Shown here: positions 34,315 through 43,988 of the stretch, piece after piece
How the letters are laid out: every line of letters starts with the position of its first letter
Position numbering within the stretch: the first letter of the stretch is position 1
NCBI GenBank assembly: GCA_017937655.1
Contig: JAGBDE010000001.1
Location: forward strand, 1-64,000
DNA from: Clostridia bacterium
GTDB lineage: Bacteria; Bacillota; Clostridia; Christensenellales; Aristaeellaceae
DNA: 64,000 nucleotides
Reading direction: 5' to 3'
Made by a program: the position numbers and the translations under genes
Notes under the pieces: generated by a model
Database searches by the model: none
The model's input: the letters and a program-made list of their open reading frames with translations, nothing else
Told to the model about the DNA's origin: nothing

Positions 34315-34343
34315 AACATAAGGCAGATGCAAAGTTTTGTCAA
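34315..34343 (-). promoter_or_regulatory. Promoter of bioY
   Basis: On the minus strand, consensus TTGACA (34343-34338) and TATGTT (34320-34315) are 17 bases apart, 34 bases before the bioY start codon. Confidence 0.7.
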
Positions 34344-34398
34344 GCGGTCTGTTTGGCCTGGGGTTGGCATAGTCTCAAAAGAAAAAGGGGGATTGGCT

Positions 34399-34710
34399 AT
34401 GAGCAGTTCCATGCTGGTACAGGAAAATGGGGGACAGACGCCGGTGAAAACGGCCCACTCTTTGCACATCGACCGCAGAAGGCACACCACCGTCACAGGC
34501 GTCAGCGACGTTTGCAGCTATCACGAAACGGAAATCGTGCTGAAACTGGAAGCGGGGCTGATGGTGCTTGCCGGACAAAACCTGCATATCGGCCGGCTTT
34601 TATTGGAGGAAGGAAAGCTGGAAGTGGATGGGCACATCGACAGCGTGGTGTATGAATCGCCCAGAAAACCCGCCGGGTTCACGTTGCCCTTCCTGCGCAG
34701 AAAGAAATGA
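34399..34710 (+). CDS. yabP: Sporulation protein YabP
   Basis: This protein of about 103 residues matches the YabP/YqfC family, with SLHIDRRRHTTVTGVSDVCS, EIVLKLEAGLMVLAGQNLHI and LLLEEGKLEVDGHIDSVVYE. In Bacillus YabP is made in the mother cell and needed for spore coat or cortex formation. The ATG at 34399 has GGGGG 7 bases upstream; the frame extends to 34312 without support. It overlaps yabQ by four bases. A sigma-E promoter is expected from family knowledge but was not clearly seen. Confidence 0.9.
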   Translation: MSSSMLVQENGGQTPVKTAHSLHIDRRRHTTVTGVSDVCSYHETEIVLKLEAGLMVLAGQNLHIGRLLLEEGKLEVDGHIDSVVYESPRKPAGFTLPFLRRKK

Positions 34711-35033
34711 AGCTGTTCTTTGAAACTGCCATGCAGGCCCGGGTGTTCCTGGCCGCGCTGCCCATCGGCCTGATGCTGGGACTATGCCTGGACATGGGCA
34801 AGCTGTTCGGCAAAGCCCGCCCTGCGGCGGATATCCTTGCCATGCTGCTGGGCGCGGCCGGGCTGATTGTCCTGAGCATGCTGAGCCTGGAAAACGGGCT
34901 GCAGCTGTATCATCTGCTGGCTGTAGCGATGGGAATGCTCCTTTACCTGTGCGGAGTGGGGAGGCTTTTCAGGTACGTCGCCCGGAAAATGAACCGAAGA
35001 AAAAACAAACCGCGGCAGGAAACATCCCCATGA
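34707..35033 (+). CDS. yabQ: Spore cortex protein YabQ
   Basis: This small membrane protein of 108 residues has about three hydrophobic helices and a basic C-terminal tail. Its sequence (ETAMQARVFLAALPIGLMLG) and its position directly after yabP identify it as YabQ. In Bacillus it is required for spore cortex assembly and is located in the outer forespore membrane. It starts within the yabP stop (ATGA overlap). Confidence 0.82.
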   Translation: MKLFFETAMQARVFLAALPIGLMLGLCLDMGKLFGKARPAADILAMLLGAAGLIVLSMLSLENGLQLYHLLAVAMGMLLYLCGVGRLFRYVARKMNRRKNKPRQETSP

Positions 35034-35076
35034 ACGTCGAACCAAATAAGAACAGAACATGGGGGAGTGGTCAACA

Positions 35077-35391
35077 ATGCGCAAAATGGTCAACATCTGG
35101 AAACTGATTGCCACGTTAGCCATCATTTTGATTGTGTACTTTGTTTTGAGCGGCTCCCTAGCCAAGGATCGGAAGGCTGTGGAAGAGCAGAAAATGGTTG
35201 CCGAGCAGAACCTGCAAAACGAAATGGCCCGCAACGACGAGCTCACCCAGGAGCTGGAGTACAGCACCTCTGATGCGTACATTGAAAACGTTGCCAGAAC
35301 GCAATTTGACTATATGTTCCCCAATGAAATCCAGATCATTTTCGACAATCCGGAAGCCCTTTACGGCGAAGGAAATGTGCCCTCTCGATAA
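35077..35391 (+). CDS. divIC: Septum formation initiator DivIC/FtsB-family protein
   Basis: This protein of about 104 residues has a short N-terminal part, one membrane helix (WKLIATLAIILIVYFVLSGS) and an extracytoplasmic coiled coil (VEEQKMVAEQNLQNEMARND). The C-terminal AYIENVARTQFDYMFPNEIQ motif is characteristic of the family. It acts with FtsL and DivIB at the division septum. GGGGGAG is well placed for the ATG at 35077, not for the in-frame ATG at 35059. Synteny yabP-yabQ-divIC is conserved among spore formers. Confidence 0.9.
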   Translation: MRKMVNIWKLIATLAIILIVYFVLSGSLAKDRKAVEEQKMVAEQNLQNEMARNDELTQELEYSTSDAYIENVARTQFDYMFPNEIQIIFDNPEALYGEGNVPSR

Positions 35392-35410
35392 CGGGAGGGT
35401 CTTTCTGTCT
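35380..35410 (+). terminator. Weak terminator-like hairpin after divIC
   Basis: CCCTCTCG (35380-35387) and CGGGAGGG (35392-35399) form a stem with one mismatch around ATAA, overlapping the divIC stop, followed by TCTTTCTGTCTCTTTT. Termination is probably partial. Confidence 0.45.
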
Positions 35411-35475
35411 CTTTTGAAACGAATGTTTTTCGGGCGGAGTGCCCGGTGAAAATGACTACGGAAGAGGTGTTTCAC

Positions 35476-36378
35476 TTGAGAACGGCGGCAATCGGGATCG
35501 GTTCCAATTCTCTGCGCATGCTGGTGGCGGATATTGCGCTTGGCGAGCTGCACCGGCTGAAGCGCTACAGGGAAGGCCTGCGCACCTTTGCGGCTTTGGA
35601 CAATGAGGGAAATATCAGCCAGGAGATGATTGCCCTGACCAGCGAAAAGGTGCGGCAGTTTCATGAGCAAGCCGTTGCCAGCGGCGCGGAAAAGGTGCAT
35701 CTGTTTGCCACCAGCGCCATCCGGGACGCGGCCAATCAGCAGGAACTGATCCACGCCCTGGAAAACGCCAGCGGCCTTCAGATGGAAATCTGCTCCGGCA
35801 AGCTGGAGGCAGAGCTTTCCTATATTGGCGCGGCGGATATGGGCATGTGCGGCATGATCGATATCGGCGGAGGTTCCACGGAGCTGGCCATCGGCCGGGA
35901 CCTTTCCATGAGCCGCTGTGACAGTTTGCAGCTGGGGGCGGTGCGCCTGCACCGGATGTACGCCATCAACTGTGCCGCGGACGTGTGGCCTGTTGTGGAG
36001 CACGCCAAAGAGATCCTGCGTCCTGTGGTGGATACCTTTACTGCGGACGCCATCGAAAACTGGGTGGGCGTGGGCGGCACCTTCACCACCAGCGCCACCG
36101 TGGCCCAGAGCATCCCCCACGATGACCGCAGCAACGTGCACGGTTACGTGCTCACCCGGGCGGAGGTAGAGCGACTGGCCCTGGAGCTGGCGGATATGCC
36201 CCTGGACAAGCGGCTCCAGCTGCCTTCCATCCAGCCCCAACGGGCGGATATTGTGGTACACGGCATCGCTATCCTGATGGCCTGCATGGATATGCTGCAT
36301 ATTCCCCAAATCCGGGTCAGCGTTTTTGGCAACCTGGAGGGCTATCTGAAGCTGAAATACCTGCGCCAGCAGGGTTGA
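35476..36378 (+). CDS. Ppx/GppA-family exopolyphosphatase/guanosine pentaphosphatase
   Basis: This protein of about 300 residues has two actin-like domains: RTAAIGIGSNSLRMLVADI at the start (phosphate 1 loop), FATSAIRDAAN, and GMIDIGGGSTELAIG (phosphate 2 loop). These are hallmarks of Ppx/GppA enzymes, which hydrolyse polyphosphate or pppGpp. The TTG at 35476 follows GAGGTG by 6 bases and lets the protein begin right at the conserved strand. Alternative in-frame starts are 35446 and 35452. At about 300 residues it is the short form, without the C-terminal HD domain. Confidence 0.87.
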   Translation: MRTAAIGIGSNSLRMLVADIALGELHRLKRYREGLRTFAALDNEGNISQEMIALTSEKVRQFHEQAVASGAEKVHLFATSAIRDAANQQELIHALENASGLQMEICSGKLEAELSYIGAADMGMCGMIDIGGGSTELAIGRDLSMSRCDSLQLGAVRLHRMYAINCAADVWPVVEHAKEILRPVVDTFTADAIENWVGVGGTFTTSATVAQSIPHDDRSNVHGYVLTRAEVERLALELADMPLDKRLQLPSIQPQRADIVVHGIAILMACMDMLHIPQIRVSVFGNLEGYLKLKYLRQQG

Positions 36379-36551
36379 AATGCACTTTCTGGCGAAATAA
36401 TGTTCATTTTTTCAATTTTTCTCTTTTCTTTTTCGTGCATATCTGTTAGAATAGTATTCGGTGTATTGTAGATACGTTTATTCACCCGATTCATTTCTGC
36501 TGTAGTTTCATGGCAGATGCTGATATCAAACTTACTTAAGGGGGATCTATA
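36379..36551 (+). other. A+T-rich leader before the EF-G paralogue
   Basis: This region is markedly richer in A and T than its surroundings. It contains TAGAAT (36447-36452), but no good -35 box at 16-18 bases. No riboswitch fold was recognised. A promoter must lie here, because the downstream gene shows strong codon bias, but it could not be placed confidently. Confidence 0.4.
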
Positions 36552-38636
<2,085 letters not shown>

Positions 38637-38655
38637 TCCTCCAAAAATGGTTATC

Positions 38656-38691
38656 AGGCGCACTGCATGGTTTAGGCTGTGCAGTGCGCCT
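38656..38691 (+). terminator. Long hairpin after the EF-G paralogue
   Basis: AGGCGCACTGCA (38656-38667) pairs perfectly with TGCAGTGCGCCT (38680-38691) over 12 bases of loop. No T run follows (TCCTGCG), so it may be an mRNA 3'-end stabiliser or a weak terminator rather than a classical one. Confidence 0.5.
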
Positions 38692-38724
38692 TCCTGCGTA
38701 TCCCCCTGAAAGGAGCAATGAATC

Positions 38725-39648
38725 ATGATCACAACTGTTTGCATGAATCCTTCCTTTGACAAAACCGCTGCGCTGGACGCCCTGAAGCCCGGTGAGGTGA
38801 ACCGCTTGAAAGACGTCCGGGTGGACGTGGGCGGCAAGGGCCTGAACGTGGCCGTGGTGCTGTCCCGGCTGAACGTGGGCGTGCGATGCGTCAGCTGCCT
38901 GGGCGAGAGCAATGCCAGCGACTTTGAGCGCCTTGTCAAAAAGGAAAACCTGGTGTTTGATTCTTTCACCCTTCCCGGCGAGGTGCGCACCAATTTGAAA
39001 ATCCTGGACGAGAGCACCCATGCCATTACCGAGCTCAACGAGCCCGGCCCCTCCATGAACGAGGAACAGCTGCAAAGCTTTATCGACCTGCTGAAGGAAA
39101 AGACTGCCGACAGTTCCTACGTGGTGCTGGGCGGCCGTCTGCCCGTCGGCTGCAACGAAGACACCTATCGCCGCTGCATGCAGGCCATGGAGGGCAAGCG
39201 CTGCGTGCTGGACTCCGCCGGTGATTCCCTGCTGCATGGCATCAAGGAAAAGCCTTACCTGATCAAGCCCAATCTGCCGGAGATTGAAGCCATCGTTCGC
39301 AAGGAACTGAAGACTTTGCGGGGCATCCGCGAGGCGGCGCTGTTCCTGATGGAATACGGCGCACAGAACGTGATCGTTTCCATGGGCAAGCTGGGCGCAG
39401 TGCTCATCACCCACAACAAAACCCTGTTTGCTCCCGCCCTTTCCGTGGAAGCGAGGTCTACCGTCGGTGCGGGCGACGCCATGATCGGCGGCGTGATGAT
39501 GGGCCTGGAAAACCATCTCCCCCTGGAAGAAGCCTTCCGCTACGGCGTTGCCGCAGGTGCGGCCAGCGTCATGACCGACGGCACCCAGCTGATCCGCAAG
39601 AACGATTTTGACGCGCTGGTGCCCAAGGTCACTGTCCAGGAAGTATGA
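38725..39648 (+). CDS. fruK: 1-Phosphofructokinase-type PfkB kinase
   Basis: This 307-residue protein has the FruK/LacC features ITTVCMNPSFDKTAALD, VDVGGKGLNVAVVLSRLNV, LIKPNLPEIE, and the catalytic anion-hole motif STVGAGDAMIGGV with Asp. It would phosphorylate fructose 1-phosphate, or tagatose 6-phosphate in the LacC case, to the bisphosphate. No fructose PTS genes are adjacent, so the substrate is less certain than the fold. GAAAGGAG precedes the ATG. It overlaps the next gene by four bases. Confidence 0.85.
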   Translation: MITTVCMNPSFDKTAALDALKPGEVNRLKDVRVDVGGKGLNVAVVLSRLNVGVRCVSCLGESNASDFERLVKKENLVFDSFTLPGEVRTNLKILDESTHAITELNEPGPSMNEEQLQSFIDLLKEKTADSSYVVLGGRLPVGCNEDTYRRCMQAMEGKRCVLDSAGDSLLHGIKEKPYLIKPNLPEIEAIVRKELKTLRGIREAALFLMEYGAQNVIVSMGKLGAVLITHNKTLFAPALSVEARSTVGAGDAMIGGVMMGLENHLPLEEAFRYGVAAGAASVMTDGTQLIRKNDFDALVPKVTVQEV

Positions 39649-40136
39649 AACGTCCCATCGAAAAACTGTTTGTCCGCTGCGGGCGGCGGCGGGAATGGAT
39701 GTACTTTAACGAGTCCATCGCGCTGCTGCCCCGGGAATACTACGGCCAGCTTTCTCAACTGGACGACGCCTGCAGCCTGATTTTTGACATCGTGGATGTG
39801 GAAACGGAGCGGGTGGCAGGAGAAATCGCCCTGAGGATGGGGGAGGGGCCTGCCATGTTCTACCTGGGACATGTGGGCTATCATGTGGATCCTCCGTTTC
39901 AGGGGCGGCATTATGCCCTGCAGGCCTGCCAGTTGGTCATGCCCGTGTTCCGTCAGTTTGACATGCGTACTTTTGTAATCACAACAGATGTGGACAATCA
40001 TCCCAGCATCCGCACCTGTGAGCATCTGGGATGCGTGCTGGAATCCACGGTGGACGTTCCCCTGTGGTGCAGCGCAGAGTTCATGATCTCCCGCCGGAAA
40101 AGGCGGTACATATGCCGGGTTCCGGATGGAGAATAA
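39645..40136 (+). CDS. GNAT-family acetyltransferase
   Basis: This 163-residue protein has an acetyl-CoA-binding core with GYHVDPPFQGRHYALQACQL and TTDVDNHPSIRTCEHLGCVL, typical of RimJ/RimL-like GNAT enzymes. It starts within the fruK stop (ATGA). The substrate is unknown; protein N-termini or small amines are possible. Confidence 0.8.
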   Translation: MKRPIEKLFVRCGRRREWMYFNESIALLPREYYGQLSQLDDACSLIFDIVDVETERVAGEIALRMGEGPAMFYLGHVGYHVDPPFQGRHYALQACQLVMPVFRQFDMRTFVITTDVDNHPSIRTCEHLGCVLESTVDVPLWCSAEFMISRRKRRYICRVPDGE

Positions 40137-40162
40137 GCCTTATTTCATCACGCTTTGCAAAG

Positions 40163-40190
40163 GAAAAGAGCGATTAAGCCTTTTCTTTTT
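40163..40190 (+). terminator. Intrinsic terminator after the acetyltransferase
   Basis: GAAAAG (40163-40168) pairs with CTTTTC (40180-40185), with an inner GC/GC pair beyond a bulged A and a GATTAA loop. Five T follow. Confidence 0.6.
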
Positions 40191-40242
40191 GCATAATATG
40201 GGGTAAAATAGCAGGGGATTTCAGGAAAGGCGGTGTTGTTTT

Positions 40243-41034
40243 TTGGAAACCACCATCCATGGCTGCTTGCTGAGCTACCAATGGCAGCCGGTAAAAGACA
40301 AACCGGTGATTCTGTTTCTGCATGGCTGGGGCTGTGACGGCTCCATTTACTCCTTTATTCAGAACGCTTTCGCAGAAAAGGCGTCTGTTTTGACTGTGGA
40401 TTTTCCCGGTCACGGAAAGAGCGGCGAACCGCCTCTCCCCTGGGGTGTGGGCGATTATGCAGGCCAAATTCTGGCACTGCTGGACCAGCTTTCCATTGAC
40501 CGCGTCAATATTGTGGCCCATTCCTTCGGCGGACGTGTGGCCATTCATCTGTCGGCCCATCACCCTGAGCGGGTGGATAAGATGGTCATCACCGGCGGCG
40601 CGGGCATCCGCAAGCCCCTCAGCGAGGCCCAGAAAAAGCGCCAGAAGCAGTTCAAACGCATGAACGGTTTCCTGAACAGCCTGAAGAAGATCGGCTTTCT
40701 GAAAAAGCCGGTGGAAAAATGGCAGACCGCTCTGCGCAACCGCTACGGCTCGCCGGACTACATCAAGCTGAGCGAGGTCATGCGCGCCACCTTCTCCAAG
40801 GTCATCAACGAGGATCTTCTGCCTTTGCTGCCTGAGATCCAGGCTTCCACGTTGCTCATCTGGGGCAGCGCCGACACGGAGACCCCTCTTTGGATGGGCC
40901 AGCAGATGGAAAAGGACATCCCGGACGCGGGCCTTGTGGTGTTCGAAGGCCGGAGCCACTTTGCTTTTGTGGAGGAGTGGCAGCGTTTTGTGCTGATTAT
41001 CAAACCGTTTTTGTTGGGAGGAACTGAGGCTTGA
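40243..41034 (+). CDS. Alpha/beta-hydrolase-fold protein
   Basis: This protein of 263 residues starts at a TTG after AAAGGCGGTG. It has the oxyanion-loop motif VILFLHGWGCDGS, nucleophile elbow AHSFGGRVAIHL, Asp in LLIWGSADTETP and His in GRSHFAFVEE. The middle is a basic lid (EAQKKRQKQFKRMNGFLNSL). Substrate unknown. It overlaps the start of the MurF-like gene by four bases (TTGA), so it is the first gene of the cell-wall operon with ddl. A role connected with peptidoglycan or lipid precursors is possible but only inferred. Confidence 0.83.
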   Translation: METTIHGCLLSYQWQPVKDKPVILFLHGWGCDGSIYSFIQNAFAEKASVLTVDFPGHGKSGEPPLPWGVGDYAGQILALLDQLSIDRVNIVAHSFGGRVAIHLSAHHPERVDKMVITGGAGIRKPLSEAQKKRQKQFKRMNGFLNSLKKIGFLKKPVEKWQTALRNRYGSPDYIKLSEVMRATFSKVINEDLLPLLPEIQASTLLIWGSADTETPLWMGQQMEKDIPDAGLVVFEGRSHFAFVEEWQRFVLIIKPFLLGGTEA

Positions 41035-42740
41035 GTCCTACGCGTGTGAACGCAGGCGGCGCGCCCGCTTTGCTTGAACTGGTTGAATTAATGACCCCCA
41101 GCTATCTGGATATTCTTGAGACTGCGGTGTATATTCTTGTTCCCGTGCTTTGCTGCCTGTTTGGGGCAAAGGGCATTCTGCACTATTTCCAGCTGGAAAG
41201 CTACCAGTTTCCAGGCTATTTCCGTACCCTTGGCCGGAACAAAAAGCATGCTCTTCTTCCTGGAATTGTAGCATTTGTTTTTGTTGTCATCATTCGCTTA
41301 GGCGGATATTATGCAAACAATTTCCTTTACGGAGTCGGTTTGTACAACGGTGTGACCCGTGTAGTTGTGTGCGTTTTGATGCTGATTCTTGCCGCTTTGG
41401 CAGGACTGCTGATTGCCAAAATTTTCACAGAAAAGAAAGCCAAAAAACCCTTCGTGCTCACCGGACGTGTTAAGCGTCTTTATGTGGTGTTTTTCATTGT
41501 GATGACGCTGGTGAGCGTGGCAGAATACTTCATGCTGAGAAGAAACATCCTTACAGGTTTCCGCATCAGCCTCTGGCCCCTGATCCTGCCCTTGGTGGTG
41601 GCTCTGGCTGGTCTGCTGGCCTGGCCCATTGAGAAGCTGATCAGCGAATGCTACTTCCGCGACGCCCGCCGCAAGCTGCTTGCCAGCAAAGATCTGATCC
41701 GCATTGGCATCACCGGCAGCTATGGCAAGACCTCCGTCAAGCACGTGCTGGGTACCATCCTCAGCGAAAAATACACCACCCTTATTACCCCCGCCAGCTT
41801 TAACACTCCCATGGGCGTGAGCCGGGCCATCCGCGAGCGGCTGACCCCCAGCTATCAGGTGTTTGTGGGCGAGATGGGCGCCCGTCATGTGGGCGATATC
41901 AAGGAAATGTGCCGACTTGTGAAACCCACCATCGGCATTATCACCTCCGTTGGCCCCCAGCATCTGGAAACCTTCAAGACCATTGAGCGGGTGGCCAAGA
42001 CCAAGTACGAGCTGATTCAGGGTCTGCCCGAGGACGGCTCCAGTTACTTCTACGACGACGGCAGCTTCTGCCGCAAAATGTACGACGGGACCACCAAGCC
42101 CAAGACCCTTTGCGGCGCGGATGATTCTGCCGACGTATGGTTCTCCGATGTGACTGTGTCTCCCGCTGGAAGCAGTTTTATGCTTCACATCCGGGACAAG
42201 GGCAGCATCCAATGCCAGACCAAGCTGCTGGGCGAGCACAACATCCACAACATCGTTCTGGCGGCGGCTGTGGCCAATGACCTGGGCCTGAGCCTCAGGC
42301 AGATCGCCCGTGGCGTGGAGAAGCTGCAGCCTGTGAAAAATCGCCTGGAGCTGATGAGCAACCCCGGCGGATTCACTATCATCAACGATGCTTTCAATTC
42401 CAACCCCGTCGGCGCCAAGGCCGCGCTGGAAGTGCTGAAGCAGTTCCCTGAGCGGCGCATCATCATCACCCCTGGCATGGTGGAACTGGGCGAAAAGGAA
42501 GCCGAGTACAATCGGGAGTTTGGCCGGCAGATTGCCGGAGCCGCGGATATTGCCATTATTGTTGGCAAAAACCGGGTCACTCCTATTCTGGAAGGCCTGA
42601 AAGAAGCCGGCTTTGACGAAAACAACATGCACCGGGTGGACAGCCTGGATCATTCCACCACTTTGCTGCATAGCCTTGTCAAGCCCACCGATACCGTCCT
42701 TTACGAAAACGATCTGCCGGATCATTATCAGGAAGCGTAA
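41031..42740 (+). CDS. murF: MurF-like Mur ligase with N-terminal membrane domain
   Basis: This 569-residue protein begins with about five membrane helices (residues 25-210; VYILVPVLCCLFGAKGILHY is the first). The Mur ligase ATPase domain follows, with P-loop GITGSYGKTSVKHVLG, then ASFNTPMGVSRAIRERL, GEHNIHNIVLAAAVA and IINDAFNSNPVGAKAAL. The motifs are those of MurF, which adds D-Ala-D-Ala to UDP-MurNAc-tripeptide. The usual soluble N-terminal UDP-binding domain appears to be replaced by the membrane domain. Adjacent ddl makes D-Ala-D-Ala, which supports the MurF assignment. The TTG at 41031 follows GGGAGG. Whether it acts on UDP- or lipid-linked precursors is open. Confidence 0.82.
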   Translation: MSPTRVNAGGAPALLELVELMTPSYLDILETAVYILVPVLCCLFGAKGILHYFQLESYQFPGYFRTLGRNKKHALLPGIVAFVFVVIIRLGGYYANNFLYGVGLYNGVTRVVVCVLMLILAALAGLLIAKIFTEKKAKKPFVLTGRVKRLYVVFFIVMTLVSVAEYFMLRRNILTGFRISLWPLILPLVVALAGLLAWPIEKLISECYFRDARRKLLASKDLIRIGITGSYGKTSVKHVLGTILSEKYTTLITPASFNTPMGVSRAIRERLTPSYQVFVGEMGARHVGDIKEMCRLVKPTIGIITSVGPQHLETFKTIERVAKTKYELIQGLPEDGSSYFYDDGSFCRKMYDGTTKPKTLCGADDSADVWFSDVTVSPAGSSFMLHIRDKGSIQCQTKLLGEHNIHNIVLAAAVANDLGLSLRQIARGVEKLQPVKNRLELMSNPGGFTIINDAFNSNPVGAKAALEVLKQFPERRIIITPGMVELGEKEAEYNREFGRQIAGAADIAIIVGKNRVTPILEGLKEAGFDENNMHRVDSLDHSTTLLHSLVKPTDTVLYENDLPDHYQEA

Positions 42741-42761
42741 GAGAGTCTGGAGGAAAAAACC

Positions 42762-43967
42762 ATGAGCAAGATTCAGTTGGGTGTTATGTTTGGAAGCCGC
42801 AGCTGCGAGCACGAAGTATCCATTATCAGCGCCGTGCAGCTGATGCGGGCCGCCCGCACCGCCGATTATGACGTGATTCCGATTTACATCAGCAAGAAGG
42901 GGGAATGGTTCACCGGCGCGCCGCTGATGGACATTTCCACCTACACGCCTTTTGACGAAAACCGCAAAGGCATCCAGCGGGTGCAGTTGGACCTGACCGC
43001 CGGTTCCCGGGCCCTGACCGCCATTCAGCAGGGCAAGGGCCTCTTTGGCAAGACCGAGCAGGTGGTTGTGGCCCGTCTGGACTGCGTGATTCCCGTGTTC
43101 CACGGCATGCACGGCGAGGACGGCTCCGTCCAGGGCCTGCTGGAGCTGTGCAATATTCCTTATGCCTCTTCCGGCATCGGCGCATCTGCCGTGGGCATGG
43201 ATAAGGTGTACATGAAGCTGTTCTTCCGTGGCTGCGGTTTCCCCGTGCTGCCCGGCGAGTTCTTCCTGCGCCATCAGTGGGACAAGGATCCTGAGGCTGT
43301 CATGGACGCCATCGAGGCCAAGCTGGAGTACCCTGTGTTTGTGAAACCCGCCATGCTGGGCTCTTCCATCGGCGTGAGCCGCGCCAACGACCGGGCCAGC
43401 CTGAAGGAAGCCCTGGAGCTGGGCTTTGAGTTCGACCGCAAAGTGCTGGTGGAAAAGGGCCTGGTGGATCCCCTGGAGCTGAACTGCTCCGTGCTGGGCT
43501 ACAACGGCGAAGCCGAGGCCAGCGAGATCGAAATGCCCATTTCCGGCGGCGATCTGCTCACCTTCATGGACAAATACGGCAGCAACTCCACCAAGGGCAT
43601 GGCATCCCTCAAGCGCGTTCTGCCTGCTCCCATCGAACCCGAACTCAGGGAGAAGATCCGCAGCCTGTCCGTGGACATCTTCAACGCTATGGACTGCAAG
43701 GGCGTCGTCCGCATTGACTACATGTTTGATTCCGCTTCTCAGGGAATCTACATTACCGAGATCAACACCATTCCCGGTTCCCTGGCCTTCTACCTGTGGG
43801 AGCCCTGCGGCATTCCTTATGCCGACCTGATCGACCGGATGGTGAAGCACGCCATGGAAGCTCAACAGGACAAGGAAGACAGCAACTACGCCTACACCTC
43901 TGATATCCTCAATAGCATTTCCATGGGAGGAAAGGCTGGCACGAAACACGGAGGACTCAAGTCCTGA
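42762..43967 (+). CDS. ddl: D-alanine--D-alanine ligase
   Basis: This 401-residue ATP-grasp enzyme has VMFGSRSCEHEVSIISAVQL at the N-terminus, PVFHGMHGEDGSVQGLLEL, VKPAMLGSSIGVSRAND and the metal-binding INTIPGSLAFYLWEP. It makes the dipeptide used by the MurF-like ligase upstream. The omega-loop region reads FMDKYGSNSTKG and contains a Tyr, as in D-Ala-D-Ala ligases; the His seen in D-lactate-type ligases was not noticed. The C-terminal tail (residues 370-401) is longer than usual. CTGGAGG precedes the ATG. Confidence 0.92.
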   Translation: MSKIQLGVMFGSRSCEHEVSIISAVQLMRAARTADYDVIPIYISKKGEWFTGAPLMDISTYTPFDENRKGIQRVQLDLTAGSRALTAIQQGKGLFGKTEQVVVARLDCVIPVFHGMHGEDGSVQGLLELCNIPYASSGIGASAVGMDKVYMKLFFRGCGFPVLPGEFFLRHQWDKDPEAVMDAIEAKLEYPVFVKPAMLGSSIGVSRANDRASLKEALELGFEFDRKVLVEKGLVDPLELNCSVLGYNGEAEASEIEMPISGGDLLTFMDKYGSNSTKGMASLKRVLPAPIEPELREKIRSLSVDIFNAMDCKGVVRIDYMFDSASQGIYITEINTIPGSLAFYLWEPCGIPYADLIDRMVKHAMEAQQDKEDSNYAYTSDILNSISMGGKAGTKHGGLKS

Positions 43968-43988
43968 AAAAAACAAAAGGAGAAAGGT

